A stretch of DNA of 64,000 nt, taken from the NCBI RefSeq assembly GCF_003710865.1, contig NZ_RHHO01000017.1:124001-188000 (forward strand), written 5' to 3'. Below are positions 1 to 8,023 of the stretch, piece after piece (position 1 is the stretch's first letter; each line of letters begins with the position of its first letter). A program made the position numbers and the translations under genes. Under the pieces are notes generated by a model. The model worked only from the letters and a program-made list of their open reading frames with translations, was not told where the DNA came from and ran no database searches. The DNA comes from Brevibacillus borstelensis (lineage in GTDB: Bacteria > Bacillota > Bacilli > Brevibacillales > Brevibacillaceae).

Positions 1-633
1 GAAGAGCGCCTTTACCTGGCCGGGGCACTCACTGGCCAATGGCTGCCGACGAACTGGATGGGACAGACGCAAGCGGTTGATTTTTACCTGCTGAAAGGTT
101 TGGTGGAATCGCTGTTCGCAAGTCTTGGTATCACCGGCGTGGAATACCGCGCCCAAGCGAATCTGGCCGGGATGCATCCGGGCCGCACGGCAGAGGCATG
201 GGTAGCTGACCGCCGTCTCGGATACTTCGGGCAGGTCCATCCTGCTACGGAAAAAGCGCATGATCTGGCTGAAACGTACGTCTTCCAGTTTGATGTGGAA
301 GAGCTGACGAAGGCGGCTGCACCTGTGGGCCATTACAACCAGCTTCCGAAATACCCTGCTATTACGAGGGATCTGGCGCTGGTTGTCAACCGCGATCTGC
401 CCGCGTATGCGCTGGAGTCCGTCATCCGCAAAGCCGCCGGAGACTTGCTGGAATCGCTGACGCTGTTTGATGTGTATACAGGTGAACGTATCGCAACCGA
501 CAAAAAGAGCATGGCCTTCTCCCTCGTATTCCGTCACTCTGACCGGACACTGCAGGACGAAGAGGTCCAGCAGGTGACGCAAGCCGTCGTCGAAGCGTTG
601 CGGACAGAGACGGGTGCTGAGCTGCGGATGTAA
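1..633 (+). CDS. pheT: Phenylalanyl-tRNA synthetase beta subunit, C-terminal part
   Basis: The 5' end is cut by the window edge; the reading frame is open from base 1 (EERLYLAG...). PheT is the large subunit of the cytosolic alpha2-beta2 enzyme that charges tRNA-Phe with phenylalanine. About 210 C-terminal residues are visible. The last 90 or so (from YNQLPKYPAITRDLAL to the end) form the ferredoxin-fold anticodon-binding domain, recognisable by RDLALVV, SLTLFDVYTG and SLVFRHSDRTLQDEEV. The part before it matches the B3/B4-core side of the protein (GRTAEAW, LGYFGQVHP). The gene ends cleanly with TAA and is followed by zapA, as in Bacillus. Confidence 0.97.
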   Translation, partial: EERLYLAGALTGQWLPTNWMGQTQAVDFYLLKGLVESLFASLGITGVEYRAQANLAGMHPGRTAEAWVADRRLGYFGQVHPATEKAHDLAETYVFQFDVEELTKAAAPVGHYNQLPKYPAITRDLALVVNRDLPAYALESVIRKAAGDLLESLTLFDVYTGERIATDKKSMAFSLVFRHSDRTLQDEEVQQVTQAVVEALRTETGAELRM

Positions 634-725
634 GGAGAACTTGACGAAACCTGACATTTTCAGTAACCTAATCTGAGATACAATGGTACGGAAGTCTCAG
701 AGCTGTTTTGGAGGAGGAAGCCTTC

Positions 726-995
726 GTGCAAGGTGATGGTAAGAATCGGTTGACAGTAGATATATATGGTCAGCAGTATCGGCTCAGTGGAAAGGCAAGT
801 GTGAACCATATGCGCATGGTAGCCGGATTCGTAGACGATAAAATGAATGAAATCGGAAAAGGCAACCATCGCCTGGACACGGCCAAAATTGCCGTACTTA
901 CCGCAGTAAACATCGCAGACGAATACTTCCGGTTGCGTACTGAGTACGAAGCGCTGTTGAAGATGCTTCAGGAGGATGCGAACGATCCATCATAG
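726..995 (+). CDS. zapA: Cell division protein ZapA
   Basis: ZapA is a small cytosolic protein that bundles FtsZ filaments at the division site. The 89 residues match the family in length and pattern: an N-terminal beta-rich head (RLTVDIYGQQYRL), the segment NHMRMVAGFVDDKMNEI, and a C-terminal helix that forms a coiled coil (TAVNIADEYFRLRTEYEALLK). The GTG at 726 is chosen because GGAGGAGG at 709-717 sits at good spacing. The TTG six codons upstream overlaps this ribosome site and is unlikely. It lies next to pheT as in B. subtilis, although rnhC is absent between them. Confidence 0.9.
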   Translation: MQGDGKNRLTVDIYGQQYRLSGKASVNHMRMVAGFVDDKMNEIGKGNHRLDTAKIAVLTAVNIADEYFRLRTEYEALLKMLQEDANDPS

Positions 996-1001
996 ATGTT
1001 T

Positions 1002-1031
1002 GGAAAGAGGGGCTTTTTGCCTCTCTTTTCC
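1002..1031 (+). terminator. Probable terminator after zapA
   Basis: An imperfect hairpin (GGAAAGAGGGG with CCTCTCTTTTCC, loop CTTTTTG) lies directly downstream of the zapA stop and before larE. The stem has mismatches and the trailing T-tract is short. Confidence 0.45.
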
Positions 1032-1077
1032 CTATTGTCGCAAGCTTGACAATCACGAACGGAGAGGAGCGCGACTG

Positions 1078-1941
1078 ATGAGCAAAGAAGCGTTGGTGGA
1101 GGCTGCAAGTCAGCTGACTCTGGAACAAAAGAACGAAAAGCTGGGAGAGATTCTTCGCGAGATGGGCAGTGTCCTGATCGCTTTTTCGGGCGGAGTGGAC
1201 AGCACCTTTTTGCTGGCCCGCGCCGTTGAAGAATTGGGGGAGTCCGCGATTGCCGTCACAGCAGCATCGGAAACGTTCCCGACACGCGAATTTGAGGCCG
1301 CCAAGCAGCTGGCAAAGCAGCTCAAAGCCAGATTTGTCACGACTGAAATCCGCGAAATGGAAAACCCCAATTTTGTGGCAAATCCGGTCAACCGCTGCTT
1401 TTACTGCAAGGACGGATTGTATGAGCATTTAGGGGAATTGGCTGAAAAAAATGAATGGAATGCCGTTATTTGTGACGGCGCCAACATGGACGACTTGGGC
1501 GATTACCGCCCGGGGAGAGTAGCAGCCGTTCAACGGGGCGTGCGCAGTCCGCTGCAGGAAGCCGGACTTTACAAGGAAGAGCTTCGGCAGTTGTCAAAGC
1601 AAATGGGGCTGTCCACTTGGAACAAGCCGTCTTTTGCTTGCCTGTCTTCACGTGTTCCGTACGGTTCGCAGATTACACTGGAAAAAATCGATCAAATCGA
1701 TCGGGCGGAGGGCTTCTTGATGAGCCTCGGTTTTCATCAGGTCAGGGTGCGCCACCACGAGACCATTGCACGAATCGAGATCAGTCCGGACGATTTTCCG
1801 CGCTTGCTGGAGCATCGGGAAAGCATTGACCGCGAGCTGCGGGCGATCGGGTTTCAGTACGTAACCCTCGATTTGTTCGGATACAAGACTGGCAGCATGA
1901 ATGCCGTACTGCAAGCGGAAGTGAAACAGACCCATGGATGA
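1078..1941 (+). CDS. larE: ATP-dependent sulfur transferase LarE (nickel-pincer cofactor synthesis)
   Basis: LarE proteins are PP-loop ATPases that adenylate pyridinium dicarboxylate mononucleotide and insert sulfur, making the nickel-pincer nucleotide used by lactate racemase and relatives. The 287-residue protein shows the PP-loop SGGVDSTFLL (about residues 37-46), CDGANMDDLGDYRPG (about 132-146) and the conserved KPSFACLSSRVPYG. Three cysteines stand out: C107 and C110 in NRCFYC, and C188 in FACLSS. This pattern fits the iron-sulfur type of LarE better than the single sacrificial-cysteine type, but that is inference. The ATG at 1078 follows GGAGAGGAG; the longer open frame upstream has no ribosome site. 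It overlaps larB by 8 bases. No larA or larC is visible. Confidence 0.88.
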   Translation: MSKEALVEAASQLTLEQKNEKLGEILREMGSVLIAFSGGVDSTFLLARAVEELGESAIAVTAASETFPTREFEAAKQLAKQLKARFVTTEIREMENPNFVANPVNRCFYCKDGLYEHLGELAEKNEWNAVICDGANMDDLGDYRPGRVAAVQRGVRSPLQEAGLYKEELRQLSKQMGLSTWNKPSFACLSSRVPYGSQITLEKIDQIDRAEGFLMSLGFHQVRVRHHETIARIEISPDDFPRLLEHRESIDRELRAIGFQYVTLDLFGYKTGSMNAVLQAEVKQTHG

Positions 1942-2683
1942 CTTGAGAAAAATTCTTCAAGAGCTGAAAGCAGGCACGATTGATGTCGAACATGCGCTAG
2001 AGCTTGTTCAAGGAAGCAGCCGTCTGGATTATGCGACCCTTGATCTTGATCGAAAGAAACGAACCGGTTTTCCCGAGGTCGTATACGCGGCAGGCAAAAG
2101 CGCAGAGCAACTCGTTGGAATATTTGCCCGATTGAGAGAGCACCAGGAATTGGTTCTGGCTACACGCGTCAGTGATGAGCAGGCGGAAGCGGTGCAAAAG
2201 CATTGGCCGGACGTTCGGTACGAAAGAGAGGGCAGGCTGCTGATCAGTACAAAAAGTCCGCTGAAGCCCGTCCGCGAAGGCTATGTAGCGATCGTGGCTG
2301 CCGGTACCTCCGATTGGCCAGTTGCGCAGGAAGCGGCTTGGACGGTGCGCTGCTTCGGCAGTGAAGCCAGAGTCATCGCAGACGTCGGTGTAGCGGGGAT
2401 TCACCGTTTGTTTCAGCGGCTGGATGAGATTCGCGCTGCGGCTGTGATTGTCTGCATCGCAGGCATGGAGGGAGCATTGGCAAGCGTTCTGGCGGGACTC
2501 GTAGACAAACCGGTCATTGCCGTTCCCACCAGCGTCGGCTACGGAGCGAATTTTGGAGGTATGGCAGCCCTGCTGTCCATGCTGAATTCCTGTGCAAACG
2601 GCGTAGCTGTCGTCAATATTGACAATGGCTTTGGAGCCGGCTACCTGGCAGGAATGATCCACAGACAAACGGCGTCTTCATAA
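1934..2683 (+). CDS. larB: Nickel-pincer cofactor biosynthesis protein LarB
   Basis: LarB carboxylates nicotinic acid adenine dinucleotide and hydrolyses it to pyridinium dicarboxylate mononucleotide, the substrate of LarE. The 249 residues have the family's usual length and a C-terminal half related to PurE carboxylases: VAIVAAGTSDWPVAQEA, DVGVAGIHR, VCIAGMEGALASVLAGL and PVIAVPTSVGYGANFGG. The start overlaps the end of larE by 8 bases, so the two are translationally coupled. LarC (nickel insertion) and the racemase would be expected elsewhere in the genome. Confidence 0.92.
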   Translation: MDDLRKILQELKAGTIDVEHALELVQGSSRLDYATLDLDRKKRTGFPEVVYAAGKSAEQLVGIFARLREHQELVLATRVSDEQAEAVQKHWPDVRYEREGRLLISTKSPLKPVREGYVAIVAAGTSDWPVAQEAAWTVRCFGSEARVIADVGVAGIHRLFQRLDEIRAAAVIVCIAGMEGALASVLAGLVDKPVIAVPTSVGYGANFGGMAALLSMLNSCANGVAVVNIDNGFGAGYLAGMIHRQTASS

Positions 2684-2693
2684 AACCGAAAGC

Positions 2694-2717
2694 AGAGCCA
2701 ACCCGATGGTTGGCTCT
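2694..2717 (+). terminator. Hairpin between larB and a convergent gene
   Basis: A perfect 10-bp stem (AGAGCCAACC / GGTTGGCTCT, 4-base loop) lies between the stop of larB and the stop of the convergent membrane-protein gene. It has no long T-tract, so termination may be weak, but the position is right. Confidence 0.55.
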
Positions 2718-2731
2718 TGCACTATACGAAC

Positions 2732-3106
2732 TTAGGTTTCTTGCCTGTTTCCGGCGTCGCCATTGCGCAAATCCATATGTGTCTTGATCGGAATAAACAG
2801 GTCGATGATTCCGATCACGAGGGAAGCGAGCAGAGCCCCGAGGATGGTCACATAGAAGCCGGTAACGACAAATTGGGTCAGGTAAATCACGACTGCGCTT
2901 ACAAGGAAACCAACAATCCCGCGATTGTATGGAGAGATGCGATCACCAAAGAATGCCTCAACTACCCATCCCAGCAGTGCGATAACTACTGCCGCAATGA
3001 GAGCGGTCCAGAAGTTGTTAACCGAAAAACCGGGTACGAGAAACCCGACGAACATCAGTACGACAGCAGCAACCACAAAACGGATAACGTGGCGTAAAAT
3101 CGTCAT
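2732..3106 (-). CDS. Small four-helix membrane protein, phage-holin superfamily IV type
   Basis: This is a 124-residue integral membrane protein with four predicted hydrophobic segments (HVIRFVVAAVVLMFVGFLV, FWTALIAAVVIALLGWVV, GIVGFLVSAVVIYLTQFVV, ILGALLASLVIGIIDLF). The layout and the PGFSVNNFWTAL and DRISPYNRGIVGFLVS motifs fit the 'phage holin family / 4-TMS holin superfamily IV' group, which is widespread in non-phage chromosomes and not shown to lyse cells. The ATG at 3106 has AAAGGAGG upstream; the ATG 13 codons earlier does not. It stands alone, convergent with larB. Confidence 0.75.
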   Translation of the reverse strand: MTILRHVIRFVVAAVVLMFVGFLVPGFSVNNFWTALIAAVVIALLGWVVEAFFGDRISPYNRGIVGFLVSAVVIYLTQFVVTGFYVTILGALLASLVIGIIDLFIPIKTHMDLRNGDAGNRQET

Positions 3107-3263
3107 ACGTGTGATCCTCCTTTGCAGATGTTGATTCCTTCTCATTTTGGCTGATTTTAAAGGGAACTATGCCGTGGAAATCGCGTTAAATTATTCTTGC
3201 CGCAAGCTCCGTGATATAATACGAATGATTGGTTTTTTCCAAGCGATAAAGGAGGCACCACTT

Positions 3264-5621
3264 GTGGAACAACGGGTTTTAAAAACCTTGGAATACGAAA
3301 AGATCGTCGCGCTTTTAATGGAAAAGGCGACGTCCATATACGGGAGAGAAAAAGCGGAAGCGCTGCTGCCGTTCTTGCGGATCGAAGAAGTCCGGTCCGC
3401 GCAGCAGGCGACTAGCGAGGCAGTGACGGCGCTTCGGCTGAAGGGAAGTGTTCCGCTCGGAGGCATCCGCGACATTCGCGCACCGATTCAGCGGGCGCGT
3501 TTGAATGCCATGCTCGCTCCCATGGAATTGTTGGACATAGCAGGAACGATCGGCGCTGGACGCCGTTTGCGCCATTTCCTGCTCGACCTTTGTGAAAATG
3601 AGCCGCTCCCGATGCTGCAGTTCCAGGCAGAACGGATTGAAGGGCTGCGCGAGATGGAGACGGAAATCAGGCGCTGTATCGATGACGACGGTGCGGTGGT
3701 TGACAGTGCGAGTCCGGAGCTTCGCCAGGTTCGGCAGGAAATCCGCCAATTGGAAGCACGCGTCAGAGAAAAGCTGGACCAGATGACGAGATCAAGCTCC
3801 TACCAAAAGATGCTGATGGAAAATATCGTGACAATCCGCGGCGACCGTTTTGTCATTCCGGTCAAACAGGAATATCGCCATGTATTTGGCGGGATTGTGC
3901 ACGATCAATCGGCATCGGGCGCTACCTTGTTCATCGAGCCGGAAGCAGTCGTGACGATGAACAACAAGCTTCGCGAGCTTCGTCTTCGCGAGGAGCGGGA
4001 GGTAGAGCGCATCCTCTATACGCTGACAGAGCTTGTTGCGCAGTCCGTAGAGGAACTGAAGGAAAATATTGATGCATTGGCCGAGCTCGACTTTATGTTT
4101 GCCAAGGCTCAGCTCGCTGGAGCGATGAAGGCTGTATGCCCGAAACTCAATGACCGTGGGTACCTGCGCCTGAAAAAGGCCCGCCATCCGTTGATTCCCC
4201 ATAATGCCGTCGTACCGGTTGATGTGGAGCTGGGCGGAGCTTACAGCGCAATTGTAGTGACTGGTCCCAATACAGGCGGGAAAACGGTATCGCTAAAGAC
4301 AGTCGGACTTTTGTCGATCATGGCGATGGCAGGATTGCATATTCCTGCGGAGGAAGAGAGCGAGGTTACCGTATTCTCGTCTGTTTTCGCCGACATAGGA
4401 GACGAACAGTCAATCGAGCAGAGCCTCTCGACTTTCTCCAGTCACATGAAGAATATTATTCACATTCTCGCTTCGATGGATGAGCGGAGTCTTGTGTTAT
4501 TTGACGAGCTGGGTGCAGGAACGGACCCGACCGAGGGTGCAGCTTTGGCGATGTCGATTATCGATCACGTCATCCAACGCGGAGCCCGGCTGATCGCCAC
4601 TACGCACTACAGCGAGCTGAAGGCGTACGCCTATGACAGACCGGGCGTGATCAATGCGAGCGTTGAGTTTGATGTGGAGACGCTCAGGCCGACCTACAGA
4701 CTTCTCATCGGTGTCCCGGGACGGTCGAACGCGTTTGCGATTGCCAAGCGGCTCGGCTTGCCAGAGGAAATCATCGAAATTGCCAAAGGCTCGATCAGCG
4801 AAGAGGACAATCAGGTCGAGAGCATGATCGCCTCCCTGGAGCGAAACCGCAAAACGGCTGAAGCGGAAAGGGAGACTGCCGAAGAGCTGCGGCGCGAAGC
4901 CGAACGTCTGCGCCAGCAGCTTGAAGAAGAGCGGGCTCGCTTCGCCGAAGAGAAGAACAAACGGCTGGAGGAAGCGGAGGAAGAAGCACGCATCGCCGTT
5001 CAACTGGCAAAAGAGGAAGCCGAAGCCGTTATCCGCGAGCTGCGGAGCATGATGAAGGAAGGCGTCGAAATTAAAGAGCACCGTTTGATCGAGGCGAAAA
5101 AACGGCTGGGCAGCGCCGTCATGGAGCTTGAGAAGGAAAAGGTGAAAAAACCGGCAAAAGCGGTACGGGCCACGCAGGTCAAAGTCGGCGACGAAGTCAT
5201 GGTAACAAGCTTTGGGCAAAAGGGAACTGTGTTGGAAAAGGTCGGGGGAGACGAGTTCCTCGTCCAGATCGGCATTATGAAAATGAAGGTCAAGCGGGAC
5301 GACATGAACGTCCTCAATTCCATCAAAGCCCCTCAGCAAGCCGTGGAGTACACCGCTGTAAAGCGAAGCAAAGGCACTGCCAAGCTGGACCTCGACCTGC
5401 GTGGATACAATGTCGAGGACGGGATTCGGGAAATCGACCAGTTTCTGGACGAAGCGCTCTTGGCCGGCTTCCACTCTGTATCGATTATCCATGGACACGG
5501 CACAGGGATGCTGCGAAAAGGGGTGCACGAGTATTTGCGCCAGCACCGCAATGTGAAATCGTTTCGCTTAGGCGGTCAGGGGGAGGGCGGCGTCGGAGCA
5601 ACGATCGTCGAGCTGAGATAA
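3264..5621 (+). CDS. mutS2: Endonuclease MutS2
   Basis: MutS2 is a cytosolic MutS-family ATPase without the mismatch-recognition domain; it suppresses homologous recombination and acts on collided ribosomes in some bacteria. The 785-residue protein has the N-terminal core and clamp, the Walker A motif TGPNTGGKT, Walker B LVLFDELGAGTDPTEG, a long charged coiled coil (about residues 515-640), a KOW-like segment (VKVGDEVMVTSFGQKGTV) and a C-terminal Smr nuclease domain (LDLRGYNVEDG, IIHGHGTGMLR). The GTG at 3264 is chosen because AAAGGAGG lies 9 bases upstream and the protein then begins VEQRVLKTLEYEKIV, as in homologues. The 39 extra upstream codons have no ribosome site. Confidence 0.96.
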   Translation: MEQRVLKTLEYEKIVALLMEKATSIYGREKAEALLPFLRIEEVRSAQQATSEAVTALRLKGSVPLGGIRDIRAPIQRARLNAMLAPMELLDIAGTIGAGRRLRHFLLDLCENEPLPMLQFQAERIEGLREMETEIRRCIDDDGAVVDSASPELRQVRQEIRQLEARVREKLDQMTRSSSYQKMLMENIVTIRGDRFVIPVKQEYRHVFGGIVHDQSASGATLFIEPEAVVTMNNKLRELRLREEREVERILYTLTELVAQSVEELKENIDALAELDFMFAKAQLAGAMKAVCPKLNDRGYLRLKKARHPLIPHNAVVPVDVELGGAYSAIVVTGPNTGGKTVSLKTVGLLSIMAMAGLHIPAEEESEVTVFSSVFADIGDEQSIEQSLSTFSSHMKNIIHILASMDERSLVLFDELGAGTDPTEGAALAMSIIDHVIQRGARLIATTHYSELKAYAYDRPGVINASVEFDVETLRPTYRLLIGVPGRSNAFAIAKRLGLPEEIIEIAKGSISEEDNQVESMIASLERNRKTAEAERETAEELRREAERLRQQLEEERARFAEEKNKRLEEAEEEARIAVQLAKEEAEAVIRELRSMMKEGVEIKEHRLIEAKKRLGSAVMELEKEKVKKPAKAVRATQVKVGDEVMVTSFGQKGTVLEKVGGDEFLVQIGIMKMKVKRDDMNVLNSIKAPQQAVEYTAVKRSKGTAKLDLDLRGYNVEDGIREIDQFLDEALLAGFHSVSIIHGHGTGMLRKGVHEYLRQHRNVKSFRLGGQGEGGVGATIVELR

Positions 5622-5686
5622 CCGGATGACGGGTTGAACGTCGGCTCTAGCCTGTCCTGATTTTCTTTTGTGCAGGGAGGTTCTGG

Positions 5687-6097
5687 ATGGAACAGTTGTT
5701 ACACAATCAGTATTTGGGGACGTTTGCCTACTATACCGTTACCGGGCTTGCGATGATCGTTTTTCTTTCCTTGTTTGAGCTTGTGACCCGGTATCAGGTG
5801 TGGCAGGAATTAAAACGGGGGAACCTCGCTGTCGCCATGGCTACTGGAGGAAAGATGTTCGGGATTGCCAATATTTTCAGCTATTCGATCCAGCACCATG
5901 ACTCCATCGGGCAAGCGCTGATTTGGGGAACTTTCGGTTTTTTTCTCTTGCTGGGCAGCTATTTTATTTTTGAATTTATGACTCCAAGCTTCAATGTAGA
6001 TGAAGAGATCGGCAATGACAACCGGGCGATCGGTTTTATTGCGATGGTGCTTTCTGTCGGTTTTTCCTTTGTTATCGGTGCCAGTTTGACGAGATAA
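5687..6097 (+). CDS. DUF350 membrane protein (YshE-like)
   Basis: A 136-residue membrane protein with four hydrophobic helices, of the DUF350/UPF0719 family (YshE in B. subtilis, also next to mutS2). Typical features are the GNLAVAMATGGKMFGIANI segment and the last helix pair (DNRAIGFIAMVLSVGFSFVIGASL). The function is unknown. AGGGAGG precedes the ATG. The 2Fe-2S ferredoxin starts 15 bases after its stop, so the two are probably co-transcribed. Confidence 0.85.
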   Translation: MEQLLHNQYLGTFAYYTVTGLAMIVFLSLFELVTRYQVWQELKRGNLAVAMATGGKMFGIANIFSYSIQHHDSIGQALIWGTFGFFLLLGSYFIFEFMTPSFNVDEEIGNDNRAIGFIAMVLSVGFSFVIGASLTR

Positions 6098-6112
6098 CGG
6101 GAGGCGAGAAGA

Positions 6113-6418
6113 ATGGATCAGTCAGGGTGTGTGACAGTTACCGTCGTTCAGGGAGAAGAGCGCAGCCATCTGTCAGTGAGGACTGGGGGAAATTTGCTGT
6201 TGGCCATGGTGCGGGAGCGTTTTCCGGTAGATTTTGCTTGTACTACGGGAAAGTGCGCCACTTGCCGATTGCGAATGGAAATTCCCCCTGGTTCAGCAAG
6301 CGAACCCTCTCCTACAGAGCGGTATCGTTTGGGAGCGGACTTTGCAGCCGGACTGAGGCTGAGCTGTCAAGTGTATGTCACAGGCCCGCTGACCGTCTAT
6401 TTGCCCACGAATGGCTAG
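6113..6418 (+). CDS. 2Fe-2S ferredoxin-type protein
   Basis: A 101-residue single-domain electron carrier with the plant-type ferredoxin fold. The four cluster ligands are visible: C43, C48 and C51 in CTTGKCATC, and C85 in LSCQV. It is cytosolic, with no signal or membrane segment. It follows the DUF350 gene closely. No obvious redox partner enzyme is adjacent, so the physiological partner is unknown. Confidence 0.85.
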   Translation: MDQSGCVTVTVVQGEERSHLSVRTGGNLLLAMVRERFPVDFACTTGKCATCRLRMEIPPGSASEPSPTERYRLGADFAAGLRLSCQVYVTGPLTVYLPTNG

Positions 6419-6505
6419 GGACGTTTCCCGTTGAACCATTTGCCGATGGAGAGTATAATTAGACTTTGGCAGAATGTAACGAGTTAGGGAAGAGGAGGCA
6501 TGGCC

Positions 6506-6580
6506 TTGGAAACGCTGTACAAGGTCCTCATCGCATTATGTGTAGTGTTTATTGCGGCAGGGGTTTATTATCTGTCGTAG
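6506..6580 (+). CDS. Small single-span membrane peptide
   Basis: A 24-codon frame starting with TTG at 6506 encodes a peptide with one hydrophobic helix (YKVLIALCVVFIAAGVYYL). AGAGGAGG at 6491-6498 is 7 bases before the TTG; the in-frame ATG at 6500 is only one base from it, so TTG is the likely start. I do not recognise the family. It lies alone between the ferredoxin and the sugar dehydrogenase. Confidence 0.55.
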   Translation: METLYKVLIALCVVFIAAGVYYLS

Positions 6581-6628
6581 GCAATGCACTCAACCTATAA
6601 CCAGAGAATATGAAAGAGGAGATACTCA

Positions 6629-7927
6629 ATGACTCAGCCAGTACGCGTTGCTGTTGTCGGATTAGGGTTTGTCGGACTGCCGCTTGCGCTCACTTACGCC
6701 CTGAAAGGGGCACATGTCGTCGGTGTGGACGTCGTACCGCATGTAGTAGATGAGATTAACAAAGGGCATTCCCATCACCTGGAATCCTACCAAGGCAAAA
6801 CTTTGGCGGAGATTCTGCGGGAGCAAATCGCCGCTGGCCGCTTTCGTGCGACCACTTCCTATGAAGAAGCTGCAGCCGAGGTTACGAATTATATCGTGAC
6901 GGTTGGACTGCCGGTCTTCAATGGTGATCCTGACCTGGGACCGCTCAAAAACTGTGCGGAAACGCTCGGGAAAGTGTTGAAGAAGGGCGATTCGGTGATG
7001 ATCCGAAGCACGGTCGTTCCGGGGACGACAGAAGAAGTGATCAAACCGATCCTGGAAGAAGCAAGCGGACTTCAAGCCGGAACGGATTTTTACCTGACAT
7101 ACTGCTCCGAACGCATTGCCGAAGGACGAGCTTTCGAGGAGTTCATTCATATGCCTCTGGTCCTCGGCGGGATCAACCCGGAGAGTGCAGAGAAGGGGAA
7201 ACAGCTGCTTTCCGTGATCAGTGAAACGGAAATCACTATTTCTGATATTCGTGTGATTGAAACGGCGAAAGTCATTGAAAATATTCAGCGTGACGTGAAC
7301 ATCGCGATGGTTCAGGAATTTGCCCGTTTTGCCGAGTCTTTCGGGATCGACACGTTTGAGCTGATTCGCATCGCGAACACGCACAAGCGCGTGAACCTGC
7401 TGACACCGGGACCTGGAGTGGGCGGCTTCTGCCTTCCAAACGCCCTGTACTACCTGCAGCCGAAAGCGAGAGAGCTGGGTGTTCCGCTCCCGCTCTTGCA
7501 GTTGGCCCGCACGACAAACGACAGTGTGCCTGGCGTTTTGGTGGACATGCTGGATAAAGCGCTGCAGAATGCCGGCAAAACATTGGCAGGAAGCCGTGTG
7601 ACTGTGTTTGGACTGGCGATGAAGGACTTTTCCAACGATGACCGGGTAAGTCCGGTCCATGATCTGATTGCTGCATTGAAGGCCAAAGGAGTCGACGTTC
7701 GCTCCTACGACCCGGCCGTACCAAACCGCTACGACCACAAGAAAGAGAGGGTCGAAGAAGCTGTTCGCGGAGCAGACGCCATCATGCTGACGGCTATCCA
7801 GAAGGAATTTGCCGAGCTGGATTGGGACAAAGTGATCAGTCTGATGAGTTCGTCTCCTGTTTTGTTTGATACCAAAAACCGCATCCCGCGCTCGCTTGAC
7901 GAGCAGGTGACTGTAGTCCGAATCTAA
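6629..7927 (+). CDS. Nucleotide-sugar dehydrogenase (UDP-glucose / UDP-ManNAc dehydrogenase family)
   Basis: These enzymes oxidise the C6 hydroxyl of a UDP-hexose twice with NAD+ to give a UDP-uronic acid for polysaccharide synthesis. The 432-residue protein has the N-terminal Rossmann motif VAVVGLGFVGLPLAL, the middle-domain catalytic region (IRSTVVPGTTEE, CSERIAEGRAF, ENIQRDVNIAMVQE), the active-site cysteine in GPGVGGFCLPNALYY, and a C-terminal UDP-binding domain (VFGLAMKDFSNDDRVSP, SYDPAVP). The asparagine in FCLPNAL and the EGRAFEE segment favour the WecC/UDP-ManNAc branch, but the substrate cannot be fixed by eye. It opens the envelope-polysaccharide island and probably supplies an acidic sugar. 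Confidence 0.85.
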   Translation: MTQPVRVAVVGLGFVGLPLALTYALKGAHVVGVDVVPHVVDEINKGHSHHLESYQGKTLAEILREQIAAGRFRATTSYEEAAAEVTNYIVTVGLPVFNGDPDLGPLKNCAETLGKVLKKGDSVMIRSTVVPGTTEEVIKPILEEASGLQAGTDFYLTYCSERIAEGRAFEEFIHMPLVLGGINPESAEKGKQLLSVISETEITISDIRVIETAKVIENIQRDVNIAMVQEFARFAESFGIDTFELIRIANTHKRVNLLTPGPGVGGFCLPNALYYLQPKARELGVPLPLLQLARTTNDSVPGVLVDMLDKALQNAGKTLAGSRVTVFGLAMKDFSNDDRVSPVHDLIAALKAKGVDVRSYDPAVPNRYDHKKERVEEAVRGADAIMLTAIQKEFAELDWDKVISLMSSSPVLFDTKNRIPRSLDEQVTVVRI

Positions 7928-7952
7928 CCGAAGAAAGGTTCGGGTTTGCATG

Positions 7953-7992
7953 AAAAAGGCTCCGCCGGTTTCCAGCCGGCAGGAGCCTTTTT
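7953..7992. terminator. Bidirectional terminator
   Basis: AAAAAGGCTCC and GGAGCCTTTTT flank an inner GCCGG/CCGGC stem. The A-run on one side and the T-run on the other allow it to end both the dehydrogenase gene (+) and dppA (-). Confidence 0.88.
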
Positions 7993-8023
7993 CATATCGA
8001 AGGTACTTGATAAGCCAAACTGG

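Noticed and set aside
2732-3106. Holin as a sign of a prophage
   Set aside because: The 4-TMS holin-like family is common in chromosomes; no other phage gene lies nearby.
4497-5546. 349-residue minus-strand frame over mutS2
   Set aside because: Shadow of the coiled-coil and Smr region of mutS2; low-complexity translation.
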